A model generated the notes under the pieces. That model worked only from the letters and a program-made list of their open reading frames with translations. It ran no database searches and was not told where the DNA came from. A program made the translations under genes and the position numbers. A stretch of DNA of 64,000 bases from Exobacillus caeni (lineage in GTDB: Bacteria; Bacillota; Bacilli; Bacillales; Guptibacillaceae): NCBI RefSeq assembly GCF_005747095.1, contig NZ_SWLG01000007.1, forward strand, positions 124,001-188,000. Reading direction: 5' to 3'. Shown here piece by piece: positions 43,895 to 52,851 of this stretch (positions are counted from its first letter, which is position 1; each line of letters begins with the position of its first letter).

Positions 43895-44486
43895 CCCCTC
43901 CCTTTTTCCAGTATGTCTTCATGCCGTTGCTTCTTAACTTTCCGTTCTTCGGTACCTGTGTCAAAAGGATAATAAGGTTCAAGATGTCGACAGAGGATGC
44001 CAATGCATTAAGCAAAATGACAAATTTCAATGTCGGTGTCAGCCATCCTAATCCTCCGAGGAAAAGCGGCAACGCGACAGAAAGAATTATGAACGGAGCG
44101 ATCGTCACCAATATATATCTTGGTTTAGAAATCTCTTCCTCTGTATAAACAAATCCCCCAAAGATCGTAAGCCCGACAGAAGTACTTTTTGATTTTAAAA
44201 AATCAGGGATGAAAACAAGATGCAGCAGTTCATGTATAACAACGAGCAGGAAGATCAAAAATATGGCTCCAATATTGATGGTGAATGTAATCGATTCACT
44301 GGAAAAGCCTAACTCTTCTAAAGAAAGAGAAGAGACTGTCATGAGGATTCCTATTGTGATCAAAACAGTAACGCACATGACAGGAATCGAAAGAAATATG
44401 GCAGAGGTTATACTTTTTGGCTCCTTTAACTGCCTCCACCCTTTTTCTAGTAAGTTAAGCTGATAATCTTCATTTCCTTCTGGCAT
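43845..44486 (-). CDS. DUF3267 membrane zincin-like protein
   Basis: About 213 residues with four to five membrane helices and the motif HELLH (in VVIHELLHLVF), a zinc-protease-like signature of DUF3267. The ATG at 44486 is some 26 bases from the only GGAGGG upstream; at proper spacing from that site stands an in-frame ATC, so a non-standard start about six codons earlier is possible. It overlaps the Cdd1-like gene and follows an exported-protein gene closely on the same strand. Substrate unknown. Confidence 0.78.
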   Translation of the reverse strand: MPEGNEDYQLNLLEKGWRQLKEPKSITSAIFLSIPVMCVTVLITIGILMTVSSLSLEELGFSSESITFTINIGAIFLIFLLVVIHELLHLVFIPDFLKSKSTSVGLTIFGGFVYTEEEISKPRYILVTIAPFIILSVALPLFLGGLGWLTPTLKFVILLNALASSVDILNLIILLTQVPKNGKLRSNGMKTYWKKGGDDQNEKKEIAKTSFNG

Positions 44487-44516
44487 TCTGGTTAGCAGTT
44501 TGATGGTTGCTCCCTC

Positions 44517-45299
44517 CTATTCATCCGTTTCCACATCTCCAGCCACGTAGTCTTCAACCTTTTTATAATTATCGCCAAAGGCTTCGGTCACTCCCCACTC
44601 TTTCGTATCCGGATAGCTGTTGTTTATATTTTTATCAAGGTCATGGAAGATCCGGTGAATGTATCTTACAGCCATTTTATCCCCCTTAATGACACTATAG
44701 AACAAACCTTCCACATTCATCATGTCATAATAGACGCGGGAATCTTCCGTAAATCCGTAGCCGCGCAGCCAGGCAACATCGTCCTGAAATTTAGACCATT
44801 CCGGATAATTCGGTCCTTCGATCAGATTATTTAACTCGGTTTCGTCCAATCTTCCATATGCAAAAGTATCGTTTAAATAGTTATGGGAAACCTGAACCAG
44901 TTTCTTCGCTTTTTCTTCCTGCCCGTCCCTGTATTTCACTGCATCTTCGTAATCTATCTTTTCCACCCATTTTGCGATCGGACCATCATAAATCTTCTCG
45001 GAACTTTCATTACTGTCAGCTTCTTGTTTATCTTCTGGTTCATCCTTTGCTGTTTCCCCTGTTTCTTCTTTCTCGGCAATTTTGCCCTTAGATTCCTGCT
45101 CCTTATTATCTGTTGAATCCTCTTCTTTGAGAGAAGGAGAGGAGGATACTTCCTTTGCTTCCTTTTTACCGTTCGGATGCTCATTAGCTGTCATCTGCTT
45201 TTTTACATGGTCAATAAGGCTGCCATTTTCTCCAAAAGAAATCCCTGAAGCGATCACAACGAGAACAAGTAGTCCTACAATGACCCGGGAAATGTTCAA
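44517..45299 (-). CDS. Membrane-anchored or exported protein with acidic linker
   Basis: A 260-residue protein: N-terminal hydrophobic segment (about 4-22), a long Glu/Lys/Asp-rich disordered linker (about 45-105) and a folded C-terminal domain (IAKWVEKIDYEDAVKYRDG to the end) rich in Tyr and Trp. The C-terminal part resembles uncharacterised Bacillus domains (possibly DUF6241). It lies 30 bases upstream of the DUF3267 gene. A surface stress or regulatory role is guesswork. Confidence 0.7.
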   Translation of the reverse strand: MNISRVIVGLLVLVVIASGISFGENGSLIDHVKKQMTANEHPNGKKEAKEVSSSPSLKEEDSTDNKEQESKGKIAEKEETGETAKDEPEDKQEADSNESSEKIYDGPIAKWVEKIDYEDAVKYRDGQEEKAKKLVQVSHNYLNDTFAYGRLDETELNNLIEGPNYPEWSKFQDDVAWLRGYGFTEDSRVYYDMMNVEGLFYSVIKGDKMAVRYIHRIFHDLDKNINNSYPDTKEWGVTEAFGDNYKKVEDYVAGDVETDE

Positions 45300-45480
45300 A
45301 GGACGTCACCTCTTATTCTTTGGTCTCATGTTTCTGGTTTTGTTATTACTATTTCTTTCTTTAAAGCTGATATCCTTCCAAAATTACAAACTGCGAAAAC
45401 TGACTAACTGCCTTCTATTCATCTAAATTAATCCGTTAAAGAAACATGGTTTAGAAACCTTGAGAAAGAGAAAGCCATAT

Positions 45481-45510
45481 AAAAAAGCAGCCCCAAAAAG
45501 GCGGCTGCTT
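45481..45510. terminator. Terminator after mntH
   Basis: AAGCAGCC pairs with GGCTGCTT around a 10-base loop; on the minus strand it is followed by TTTTTTATATGG. Confidence 0.88.
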
Positions 45511-45528
45511 AATTGATGTTATTACCTT

Positions 45529-46824
45529 TTATCTAAAAAGTGTTTGATACAACAAGAACACGTTTAAAACAATGATAATGACCGCGATAATCCAGGCGAT
45601 AATGGTTGTTATCTTACGGTTAACGAGTGATTTCATCAAATTTTTATCGCTTGTGAACATGATCAAAGGAACGAGCGCAAACGCGATACCAAAGGAAAGA
45701 ACGATCTGGCTCATCACCAGTGCTTTCGATGGATTGACCCCCATTATGATAATAGCTAAAGGAGGCACCATCGTTATAAAACGCCTTAGATAGATCGGGA
45801 TTCTTCTTTTAATGAACCCCTGCATGATCACATCTCCTGATAACGTACCGACCGAAGAACTTGAAAGCCCTGCCGATAACAAACCAACTCCAAACATAAC
45901 GGCAGCAGTAGAACCGAGCAGGTGATCGAATTGATGGAATGCAACATCAAGGTCTTCAACGAAGAGCCCTTCTTTATTAAACAATGCTGCCGACACGATC
46001 AGCATGCTTGCGTTAATAGCACCGGCAATAACCATCGCGATGATGACATCGACTAATTCGAATTTGAAAATCTTTCTTTTCTCTGTTTCGTTCGTTCCGA
46101 CGATTCTTTTTTGCGTAAGCGCAGAATGCAGATAGATCGCATGTGGCATGACTGTCGCCCCTAACATTCCTGCAGATAACAACACGCTGTCGATACCTTC
46201 AAATCTTGGAGTGAATAGCCCTGTCAACATTGGACCTGCTTCAGGCTGGGCATAAAACACCTGGACGCCGAATGCGATAACAACGATAAACACCATTCCG
46301 GTGATGATCGCTTCTAACGGGCGAACCCCTCGCCTTTGCAACTCTAATATTGCGAATGATCCTACTGCAGCAATAAGTGCAGCGGTTACCATCGGGATAT
46401 TAAAGATCAAATACAATCCCAGGGCAGCCCCTATGAACTCTGCCAGGTCGGTAGCCATGACCACCAGTTCAGCCTGAATCCATAAGAAGAAGGACGTTTT
46501 TTTAGAAAAACGGTCCCTGCACACTTCCGGAAGGTTTTTCCCGGTTGCGATTCCAAGCTTGGCTGACATCGTTTGAATCAAAACTGCCATCAAGTTGGAT
46601 GCTAGAATGACCCATAATAACGTATATCCGTAACGGGAGCCAGCCGCGATGTTTGTTGCGTAGTTACCGGGATCAATATAGGCAACTGCCGCAATAAAGG
46701 CCGGTCCTAAAAACGGCACTAAACTTTTCATTCCGTGAGTTTCGCCTTTCAATGAGGAGCTCGCACTGTTCTGAAAAGAATGCTGGCGGCTTCCCTTTGA
46801 GCGAAAGGCATGTTCTCGACTCAT
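45529..46824 (-). CDS. mntH: Nramp-family manganese transporter
   Basis: A 431-residue transporter with 11 membrane helices. The TM1 motif YIDPGNYATNI (about residues 49-59) and the TM6 motif GATVMPHAIYLHSAL (about 222-236) supply the metal-binding Asp, Asn and Met/Ala residues. MntH imports Mn(II) with protons. It has an extra 20-odd hydrophilic N-terminal residues rich in Ser. The ATG follows TTGGAGG. MntR control is expected from B. subtilis, but no clear MntR box was found. Confidence 0.94.
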   Translation of the reverse strand: MSREHAFRSKGSRQHSFQNSASSSLKGETHGMKSLVPFLGPAFIAAVAYIDPGNYATNIAAGSRYGYTLLWVILASNLMAVLIQTMSAKLGIATGKNLPEVCRDRFSKKTSFFLWIQAELVVMATDLAEFIGAALGLYLIFNIPMVTAALIAAVGSFAILELQRRGVRPLEAIITGMVFIVVIAFGVQVFYAQPEAGPMLTGLFTPRFEGIDSVLLSAGMLGATVMPHAIYLHSALTQKRIVGTNETEKRKIFKFELVDVIIAMVIAGAINASMLIVSAALFNKEGLFVEDLDVAFHQFDHLLGSTAAVMFGVGLLSAGLSSSSVGTLSGDVIMQGFIKRRIPIYLRRFITMVPPLAIIIMGVNPSKALVMSQIVLSFGIAFALVPLIMFTSDKNLMKSLVNRKITTIIAWIIAVIIIVLNVFLLYQTLFR

Positions 46825-46968
46825 AATTATACCTCCAATATATTCATCATTACTTATTGTAGTAGTTGATTAGAAGTTTTTCCTTTGTGCAACTTTTTTA
46901 ACTAAGGCTAATTATAATGCTTGTTGGCCGGAATTGTCAATTATTAGCGGTTGATGGATAAAAGTAAA

Positions 46969-47000
46969 GAAACTCCTTCTACACTTGTAAAAGGAGTTTC
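46969..47000. terminator. Terminator after MFS gene 47039-48238
   Basis: GAAACTCCTT pairs with AAGGAGTTTC around a 12-base loop; on the minus strand it continues TTTACTTTTATCC. Confidence 0.8.
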
Positions 47001-47038
47001 TCTCATTCTTATATTCTATTAAGGTATACCGAACTTGA

Positions 47039-48238
47039 TCAGTATTCCATTCTGGCTTCATAGCTTTCTTTTTCAGTACGCTTTTGCTGAACAAGTTTGT
47101 AAAGCATCATGATACCAAGAATAAAAAAGCCGCCGATCATATATAAGTTTTGATAACCAATATTGACCACCACAATCCCTATCACGAACGAACCTGACGC
47201 GATTCCAGTATCAAACAACGTAAAGAATGTTGCTGTCGCATGTGCACTCCGATGGTTTTCCGCTGACTGAACAGCCAGTGTTTGAAAGCTCGGCACAATC
47301 GTTCCGTAGCCAAGTCCGATCAGTGCTCCGGATAGCAGTAGCATCCATGAGGTTTGCGTAAAGCTCAGTGTAATCATACCGATTGAAAAGATAACGAACG
47401 CAGGCATGATTACCGAAGCAGGTCCCTTTATATCAAACATTCGTCCGGTAAACGGCCTTGATACAAGGATTGCAACGGCAAATACAACGAAGAAGAAACC
47501 TGCCGCATCCATCAGGCCAAGGCTCTTTGCAAAAATGGAAATATACGAAATGATGCTTGAATACGTAAAGGCGAGCAAACTTCCGACAATCGCAATCGGA
47601 AAGACGCTGCGTTCAAACAGGTCATCAAATGTAAGTTTTGCTTTTACTTTAGCAGGTTGTGCCTGTGCCGGAACCTTCACGAACAACGACAGTAACACGC
47701 CGATTACCATGATGATACCGAACAGAACATATATCGCTTCGAACGAAACATACTGATTAAGCGTTAAAGCGATGAACGGACCGAAGACCATCGCAAGGTT
47801 CATGGACATTGCAAAATAGCCAAGGCCTTCTCCGCGGCGTTTATTCGGTACGATATCTGCAGCGATCGCTCCAGCTACCGTCGTAACGATACTGAACCAG
47901 ACCCCATGGAAGAAGCGCAGTCCCATTAAAAGATAAAAATCATCTGTCCAAACATATAAAAAAGAAGACAATGCAAACAGGGACATTCCGATTAACAGTG
48001 CCTTCTTTTTTCCGAGCAAGTCAATGATTTTTCCCGAAAAAGGCCTTACAAATATAGCAGAAAGCAAAAAGATAGTAATAACAAGTCCTGCTTTTGCTTC
48101 TGTTTCTTTCAAACCATCTACCACATAGACAGGAAGCAGTGTCAGCAAATCATAAAAGACGACAAAAATAAAAAAGTTGCTAATCGCAATGCTAATAAAA
48201 TCCCTTGTCCATATCCGGGGTTTGTGAGTGTTAGTCAT
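47039..48238 (-). CDS. MFS efflux transporter
   Basis: A 399-residue protein with 12 membrane helices. The loop 2-3 motif GKIIDLLGKKKALLIG (about 70-85) and PNKRRGEGLG in the cytoplasmic loop mark the drug-efflux type MFS. The cargo is unknown. A MarR regulator gene lies 20 bases upstream on the same strand, so the pair likely forms a regulator-pump operon controlled from the MarR operator. Confidence 0.9.
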   Translation of the reverse strand: MTNTHKPRIWTRDFISIAISNFFIFVVFYDLLTLLPVYVVDGLKETEAKAGLVITIFLLSAIFVRPFSGKIIDLLGKKKALLIGMSLFALSSFLYVWTDDFYLLMGLRFFHGVWFSIVTTVAGAIAADIVPNKRRGEGLGYFAMSMNLAMVFGPFIALTLNQYVSFEAIYVLFGIIMVIGVLLSLFVKVPAQAQPAKVKAKLTFDDLFERSVFPIAIVGSLLAFTYSSIISYISIFAKSLGLMDAAGFFFVVFAVAILVSRPFTGRMFDIKGPASVIMPAFVIFSIGMITLSFTQTSWMLLLSGALIGLGYGTIVPSFQTLAVQSAENHRSAHATATFFTLFDTGIASGSFVIGIVVVNIGYQNLYMIGGFFILGIMMLYKLVQQKRTEKESYEARMEY

Positions 48239-48258
48239 AGCTGATCCCTTCTTTCTAC

Positions 48259-48663
48259 TTACGAATTAATTTTCTTTAATAGATTGATTAATTGAAGCTG
48301 TTCTGTTTCAGTTAGTTTTTCCAGCAACCGCTTTTCGGCTCTCTGGACGTTTTTTTCAATCTCTGGCAAAAGCTCTTTCGCTTTATCCGTTAGCTCCACA
48401 AGACGCTCTCTTTTGTCACGCCCATGTTTCCGAACGACCCAGCCGCTTTCTTCGAGGCGCGTTAATGTTCTGGTGACTGTTGGCGCCTCGACATTCAAGT
48501 ACCGCCAAATATCCGTTTGAATCATCTGCCCGTTCTTCATCAAGCAATATAAAATCGACCACTGTGCGTGATACAATCCATATTCTTTTAAACAGTCGTT
48601 GGCTACTTTTGAAGACAATCTGGCAATCTGGTGAACTTCATGAAAGGTTTTGTTAGAATTCAT
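48259..48663 (-). CDS. MarR-family regulator
   Basis: About 134 residues from the ATG at 48663 (after ATGGAGCG). The winged helix includes MIQTDIWRYLNVEAPTVTRTLTRLEESGWVVRKHGRDKRERLVELT, the standard MarR form with a DxRxRxxxLT-like wing. It heads an operon with an MFS pump. A perfect inverted repeat overlaps its promoter, so autorepression relieved by a small lipophilic compound is likely. Confidence 0.92.
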   Translation of the reverse strand: MNSNKTFHEVHQIARLSSKVANDCLKEYGLYHAQWSILYCLMKNGQMIQTDIWRYLNVEAPTVTRTLTRLEESGWVVRKHGRDKRERLVELTDKAKELLPEIEKNVQRAEKRLLEKLTETEQLQLINLLKKINS

Positions 48664-48678
48664 TTTATCGCTCCATTT

Positions 48679-48700
48679 ATTTACCTGGGTAAATATTATA
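48679..48700 (-). promoter_or_regulatory. MarR promoter with 16-bp palindromic operator
   Basis: On the minus strand TATAAT (48700-48695) is followed at once by ATTTACC-CA-GGTAAAT (48694-48679), whose 7-bp arms are perfect. The palindrome covers the likely transcription start, 15 bases before the ATG. Confidence 0.75.
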
Positions 48701-48844
48701 CACAAGAGTATAGTTTAGAACACTACAGGCAGTTTGTAAAGGGGGAATGGGGGTATTTGTGGAAGGGGCCGAAGAAATGGGACATAGTTCTAGTCCTTAT
48801 TAAATCGGATCACTGAATGAAAGCTGAACTCAATGGTTCAGCTT

Positions 48845-50077
48845 TCATTCTATTTTATCTTTTAACGATGGATGTAAGTAGAAGACAGAGGCTAAGATTG
48901 AAATCATCCCGCCAAGAATGATCGTATGATGAGTACCTATTTTATCAGCCGAAATCCCTGCTAAAAAAGCTGCCACCGGCATTAGAGTCCAGGTCATAAA
49001 CCTGCTCGTCGCTTGCACGCGCCCTAACAGCCTCTCAGGTGTCAGTGTTTGCCGGATCGTTATGATACACGGATTCATCATCGATGCAGCTATTGTCCCC
49101 ATCATGTTAAACAAAACCAACCATAAAAAGTTTTCCGCAGAGCCGAACAATACAATCGACAGGCCTCCAAACGTTGAAGCAAGAAACAATATTCTCCGAT
49201 ATGAAAATCTCTTCCGCAACTGGTTCGTCACAAGTGCACCTGCTATTGCCCCCACTCCCCCAATGGAAAGCAGCCATCCGATCTGGTTTGACGTAAAGTG
49301 AACTGAACTCTTTAAATGAAAGACCATAAGGGTGAGGAAAAGTGTTGTTCCAAACACAGAACCAAGCATGGCTAGATTGGTCATCAAGATCGGTTTCGTA
49401 TGTATGACAAACTGAAAGCCCTCTTTTATATCTGCAACAAAAGATCTTTTCGGCTGAACAACCTCTTTCTCTTTTAAAGAAATACTTAACACTGCCAGAA
49501 ACGCAACCAGAAAACTAAAACTGTTTGCTAAAAGCGCGATTCCCGGATTATAAAGGCTTATGATAAGGCCGCCAAGTCCAGGACCTATTAATACTGCAGT
49601 GTTAAATATTCCTGTGTCTATTGAATTCACCTCATGCAAATCTTCCCTGCGTACCATGCCGGGCACTGCTGCAAATTGGGAGGTGTGGTAGATTTGGCTA
49701 AACAATCCGACTAAAAGGGCACCGATATATAAGAACCATATTTCCAGGAGATCTACCATAAACAGTGCCCCGATCAGCCCTACCAGGAAGCATCTCCCTA
49801 AGTCACATACTAAAAGCAAGTGCTTTCTATTAAATCGATCAGATAGAATGCCAGTCAGGGGCTGCAGTAAAACTGGAAGACGCTCAAGCGCAGCAACAAT
49901 CCCCATATTTACAGGAGAACCGGTCATTGCCAGGACCATCAGAGGAATAGCAATCAAATAGATTTGGTCGCCTAAAAAGGAAATGAGATTTCCTCCGAGA
50001 AACCGGAAAACTGGATAATTCTGTTTGAGCGCTGGATACTCGTTATGTTCCTTCACCTTCAATGCTGCATCTGCCAC
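48845..50077 (-). CDS. MFS transporter (macrolide-efflux type)
   Basis: About 410 residues from the GTG at 50077 (after AAGGAGG), with 12 membrane helices. The NLISFLGDQIYLIAIPLMVLAMTGSP opening and LSDRFNRKHLLLVCD loop are typical of the MefA/enterobactin-exporter-like MFS group. The cargo is unknown. It starts 13 bases after a DUF5937/ArsR-type regulator gene, forming a regulator-transporter operon. Confidence 0.9.
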   Translation of the reverse strand: MADAALKVKEHNEYPALKQNYPVFRFLGGNLISFLGDQIYLIAIPLMVLAMTGSPVNMGIVAALERLPVLLQPLTGILSDRFNRKHLLLVCDLGRCFLVGLIGALFMVDLLEIWFLYIGALLVGLFSQIYHTSQFAAVPGMVRREDLHEVNSIDTGIFNTAVLIGPGLGGLIISLYNPGIALLANSFSFLVAFLAVLSISLKEKEVVQPKRSFVADIKEGFQFVIHTKPILMTNLAMLGSVFGTTLFLTLMVFHLKSSVHFTSNQIGWLLSIGGVGAIAGALVTNQLRKRFSYRRILFLASTFGGLSIVLFGSAENFLWLVLFNMMGTIAASMMNPCIITIRQTLTPERLLGRVQATSRFMTWTLMPVAAFLAGISADKIGTHHTIILGGMISILASVFYLHPSLKDKIE

Positions 50078-50090
50078 TATCTTTCCTCCT

Positions 50091-51137
50091 TCATTGTTTG
50101 GATAAGTATTGCTCCAATTCTTCTGGCAACGATGCAATCGAATGTTGCTTTAAGGAGTACTTCGCATTTTTGGACTCTACGATCCTTGCAGAACGGAGAA
50201 TTTTCAAATGATGATGGACAGTTGATTTTCCCAGCTCCAGTTTCCCTGTCATCTCTTGCAAGGAATAACTTTTTTCAGAGAGTAATTTTACGATTTTAAG
50301 CCTCGCTTCATCTCCAAGAGCTTTATATTTCTGCACTAAAAAGTAATTGGGCGTATATCTGTCACCAGGACTGATACTTTCGTTTGCCACTGGATAATAG
50401 AATACCTTTGTTCCTTCCACATCGGCTTCCACATTCCAGGGACGGTAAATATAATGCGGTATTAACAGCACATTGTGTACACTCGGTTCAGGCAAATAAG
50501 TGATGCCGCCTGTTGCCCACTCTACAAATTCTTCAGGACCCATTTTCCCTTTCATCTTCTGTTTTGCTTCCGTATCGTTTTCTAAATAAGATAACAGGGC
50601 ATCTGCATTCGGTTCGATAAACTCTTTATACCATGCAGTCATAACAGCGATAAGGTGATTCTTTAACTTTCCTGGATCAATTTTGCAAATAAATTCAATG
50701 TACTCCGGGAAGAAAGGATTTTCTTTCAACTGGTGTTTCAGCTTATTGACGGCATCTGTGTCTCCGCTGGCAGCCTTTTTTCTTGTTTCCTGGAACATGG
50801 AGCCTGAGTAAGGAATACAAATAAATTTCAATTCATTTTCCGGTAAATGTGTTATGTATGAAACAAAGGATTGTAACTCCGTACAATCGTGTTCGTGAAG
50901 AAGTTGGAGCAAAGCTTTCCACGTATTGTTTTTCTCCACAAACTCCAGTTGCTCCAGCAGCTCCGTTGAGAAAGAAACCTTCGCCTCCTTCCAGAAGCTT
51001 GCAGGCTTCTCAAGTGTCTCTAACAACCGGGAGTTTGTGATCGCAGCGATACCTAACGCGCATTCCCACAATAAAGAATGTTTGACCTCCACATTGTAGG
51101 TTTCTCTTTTTCTTCCTGTAGAACGAAATACATCCAT
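50091..51137 (-). CDS. ArsR-family winged-helix regulator with large N-terminal domain
   Basis: A 348-residue protein. The first 260 residues form a helical domain like DUF5937; the last 75 carry a winged helix (YKALGDEARLKIVKLLSEKSYSLQEMTGKLELGKSTVHHHLKILRSARIV). It lacks the CxC metal site, so it is not a metalloid sensor. It is encoded before an MFS transporter and probably controls it. The inducer is unknown. Confidence 0.88.
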   Translation of the reverse strand: MDVFRSTGRKRETYNVEVKHSLLWECALGIAAITNSRLLETLEKPASFWKEAKVSFSTELLEQLEFVEKNNTWKALLQLLHEHDCTELQSFVSYITHLPENELKFICIPYSGSMFQETRKKAASGDTDAVNKLKHQLKENPFFPEYIEFICKIDPGKLKNHLIAVMTAWYKEFIEPNADALLSYLENDTEAKQKMKGKMGPEEFVEWATGGITYLPEPSVHNVLLIPHYIYRPWNVEADVEGTKVFYYPVANESISPGDRYTPNYFLVQKYKALGDEARLKIVKLLSEKSYSLQEMTGKLELGKSTVHHHLKILRSARIVESKNAKYSLKQHSIASLPEELEQYLSKQ

Positions 51138-51229
51138 ACTTTTTCCTCATCTCTTTTTGGTGTTATGAACTTATATTCGATAAAGTTAGAATGTATCCTT
51201 CTATAAATTTAGAATAAATAAAATCCCAT

Positions 51230-51255
51230 TAAAAAAAGACCCTTTAAATCGGGCC
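51230..51255 (-). terminator. Terminator after 59-aa gene
   Basis: On the minus strand GGCCC/GGGTC (one G-U pair) around an AT-rich loop precedes TTTTTTT. Confidence 0.65.
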
Positions 51256-51291
51256 AGTGTTTTGCATTTTTCGCTTGAGCCATTTTTCAAG

Positions 51292-51471
51292 CTACTTATG
51301 GTCTTTATCAGTGATCACTCGATCCAGCTTTTCCTCGATGCGGGCTAATCGGCTCTTATTTCTAGCGTTCTTCACAAATATCCAGATGACAACGACAGCA
51401 ATACTAATTAATGTAACAAACGATATTAACTGGAAAATAATATCACCTGTATTAATCGATGCATACAACAT
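51292..51471 (-). CDS. Small membrane protein, DUF4083-like (59 aa)
   Basis: A 59-residue frame: ATG at 51471, seven bases after GGAGG, stop TAG at 51292-51294. It reads MLYASINTGDIIFQLISFV, then a hydrophobic run to about residue 36, then a charged helix (RLARIEEKLDRVITDKD). This fits the short DUF4083 membrane proteins of Bacillus, which open with INxGDIIFQ. Function unknown. A T-run terminator follows about 40 bases downstream. Confidence 0.75.
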   Translation of the reverse strand: MLYASINTGDIIFQLISFVTLISIAVVVIWIFVKNARNKSRLARIEEKLDRVITDKDHK

Positions 51472-51739
51472 TGCTGCTCCTCCAATCGCCAGTACAATTT
51501 TTATCGAAGTGGATTATTTTCTCCACCGCTGCTGTAATATCCTTTTTCATCAAGCGACTCTTTGTCACGTTCTTCTTACATGTATTACGGAACTAAAGTT
51601 AAAAGTTTCAGAATAATGATAGATACAGACCCGGCTCCCTGCATTAAGTGTGATCCATTTGTCATACTCACCGATTCGTCGTATCCTAAAATAAAAAAAC
51701 ATCGATGGAAGCAATAATTGACAGGAGGGAAATTATCTA

Positions 51740-52096
51740 ATGGCAATTGTACTGCAACGTATTTATGGTGAAAAAACTCAGGCTGAAGGCTACCGGATCT
51801 TAATCGATCGGTTATGGCCACGCGGAATTTCAAAGCAAAATGCGAACCTTGATGAATGGGCAAAAGAGATCGCTCCAAGCACCACTTTAAGGAAAAGGTA
51901 TAATAATAAACCAGAAGAATTTGATGCATTTAAGCAAGCCTACAAAGCTGAAATTTATGAAGATCCTGAAAAGCTGGCCAGGCTCAACGCATTAAAAGAC
52001 CTGGCAAAGAATGAACGGATCATCCTTCTCTATGGTTCAAAAGACGAGCGATATAACCACGCGATAGTGCTTAAAGAAATGTTGGAGGAAAATTAA
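51740..52096 (+). CDS. DUF488 (YeaO-like) protein
   Basis: A 118-residue protein. The blocks RIYGEKTQAEGYRILIDRLWPRGISK (about 7-32), WAKEIAPSTTLRKRYNN and ILLYGSKDERYNHAIVLKE are hallmarks of DUF488. No function is established for the group. The ATG follows CAGGAGG. Monocistronic; upstream 51472-51739 shows nothing else. Confidence 0.88.
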   Translation: MAIVLQRIYGEKTQAEGYRILIDRLWPRGISKQNANLDEWAKEIAPSTTLRKRYNNKPEEFDAFKQAYKAEIYEDPEKLARLNALKDLAKNERIILLYGSKDERYNHAIVLKEMLEEN

Positions 52097-52134
52097 GTCG
52101 ATGCTGGGCTGATATTGCTCTCCCACCAGATCAG

Positions 52135-52851
52135 TCACAAGCTTTCAAAAAGGAGATAAATACCTGTAAAGAACAAAAGGACATATGTAAATACACGAAA
52201 CATCGACTGGCTTATTTTTTGAAATAACACTTGACCCAAAAAGAGGCCGATACCTACGGCGGGCATTGCCAGTAAGCCCCATTTCCAAACGGTTACACTA
52301 GTGCCTGCCACAAGTGACTGGATCAGAAGGCTTACAAAATAGATAAATAAGTAAAATGCAAGCGTTGTTGCACGAAGCTTTTCTTTTCTAGTATCTGTAC
52401 CTGAAAAATAAAGCAACAGAGGCGGACCCGGCATCCCGATACTTGTCGTTAAAGCACCTGACAGGCCGCCTGCAACTAAGTCTCGTTTCTTTGTCTGTTG
52501 GATACGAAATTTCATGATAAGCAAAAACGTTAACAAAATGATGGTGATGCTCACCGATATCTTCAAAAGATCCATGTTAAATAAAGTAAACACCAGTATT
52601 CCAACAGGCAGTCCAGGAATGCTTCCCACCATAAACCTTTTCACAATGCCAAAATCGATGTCTTTCCTGATTTTCAAAATGAGGGAAAGAGATATGACAA
52701 GCGACAAAACCAAATTGATTTGAATCGCTTCTTTCGGTTGGAACAACAACAATAAAAAGGGTGTTGCCATGATTGAAAACCCAAAGCCAGTACTGGTTTG
52801 CAAAATGGCCGCAATTAAAATAATCACAATAAAAATTACGAACGTATTCAA
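52135..52851 (-). CDS. TauE/SafE-family membrane transporter
   Basis: About 238 residues from the TTG at 52851, whose TTGA overlaps the TGA stop of the upstream gene; AAAGGAGGG lies at proper distance. Eight predicted helices, with the two internal repeats each containing a Gly/Pro-rich stretch (TSTGFGFSIMATPFLLLLF and TTSIGMPGPPLLLYF). Family members export sulfite, sulfoacetate or related organosulfonates. Coupling to a TDT-type channel gene suggests a two-part anion system. Confidence 0.88.
   Translation of the reverse strand: MNTFVIFIVIILIAAILQTSTGFGFSIMATPFLLLLFQPKEAIQINLVLSLVISLSLILKIRKDIDFGIVKRFMVGSIPGLPVGILVFTLFNMDLLKISVSITIILLTFLLIMKFRIQQTKKRDLVAGGLSGALTTSIGMPGPPLLLYFSGTDTRKEKLRATTLAFYLFIYFVSLLIQSLVAGTSVTVWKWGLLAMPAVGIGLFLGQVLFQKISQSMFRVFTYVLLFFTGIYLLFESL

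Noticed and set aside
46825-46920. MntR box upstream of mntH
   Set aside because: TTGCACAAAGGAAAAA is only loosely similar to MntR sites and has no clear dyad.
51257-51616. Plus-strand ORF of 119 aa
   Set aside because: It is antisense to the 59-aa DUF4083-like gene, which has a proper ribosome site and terminator.
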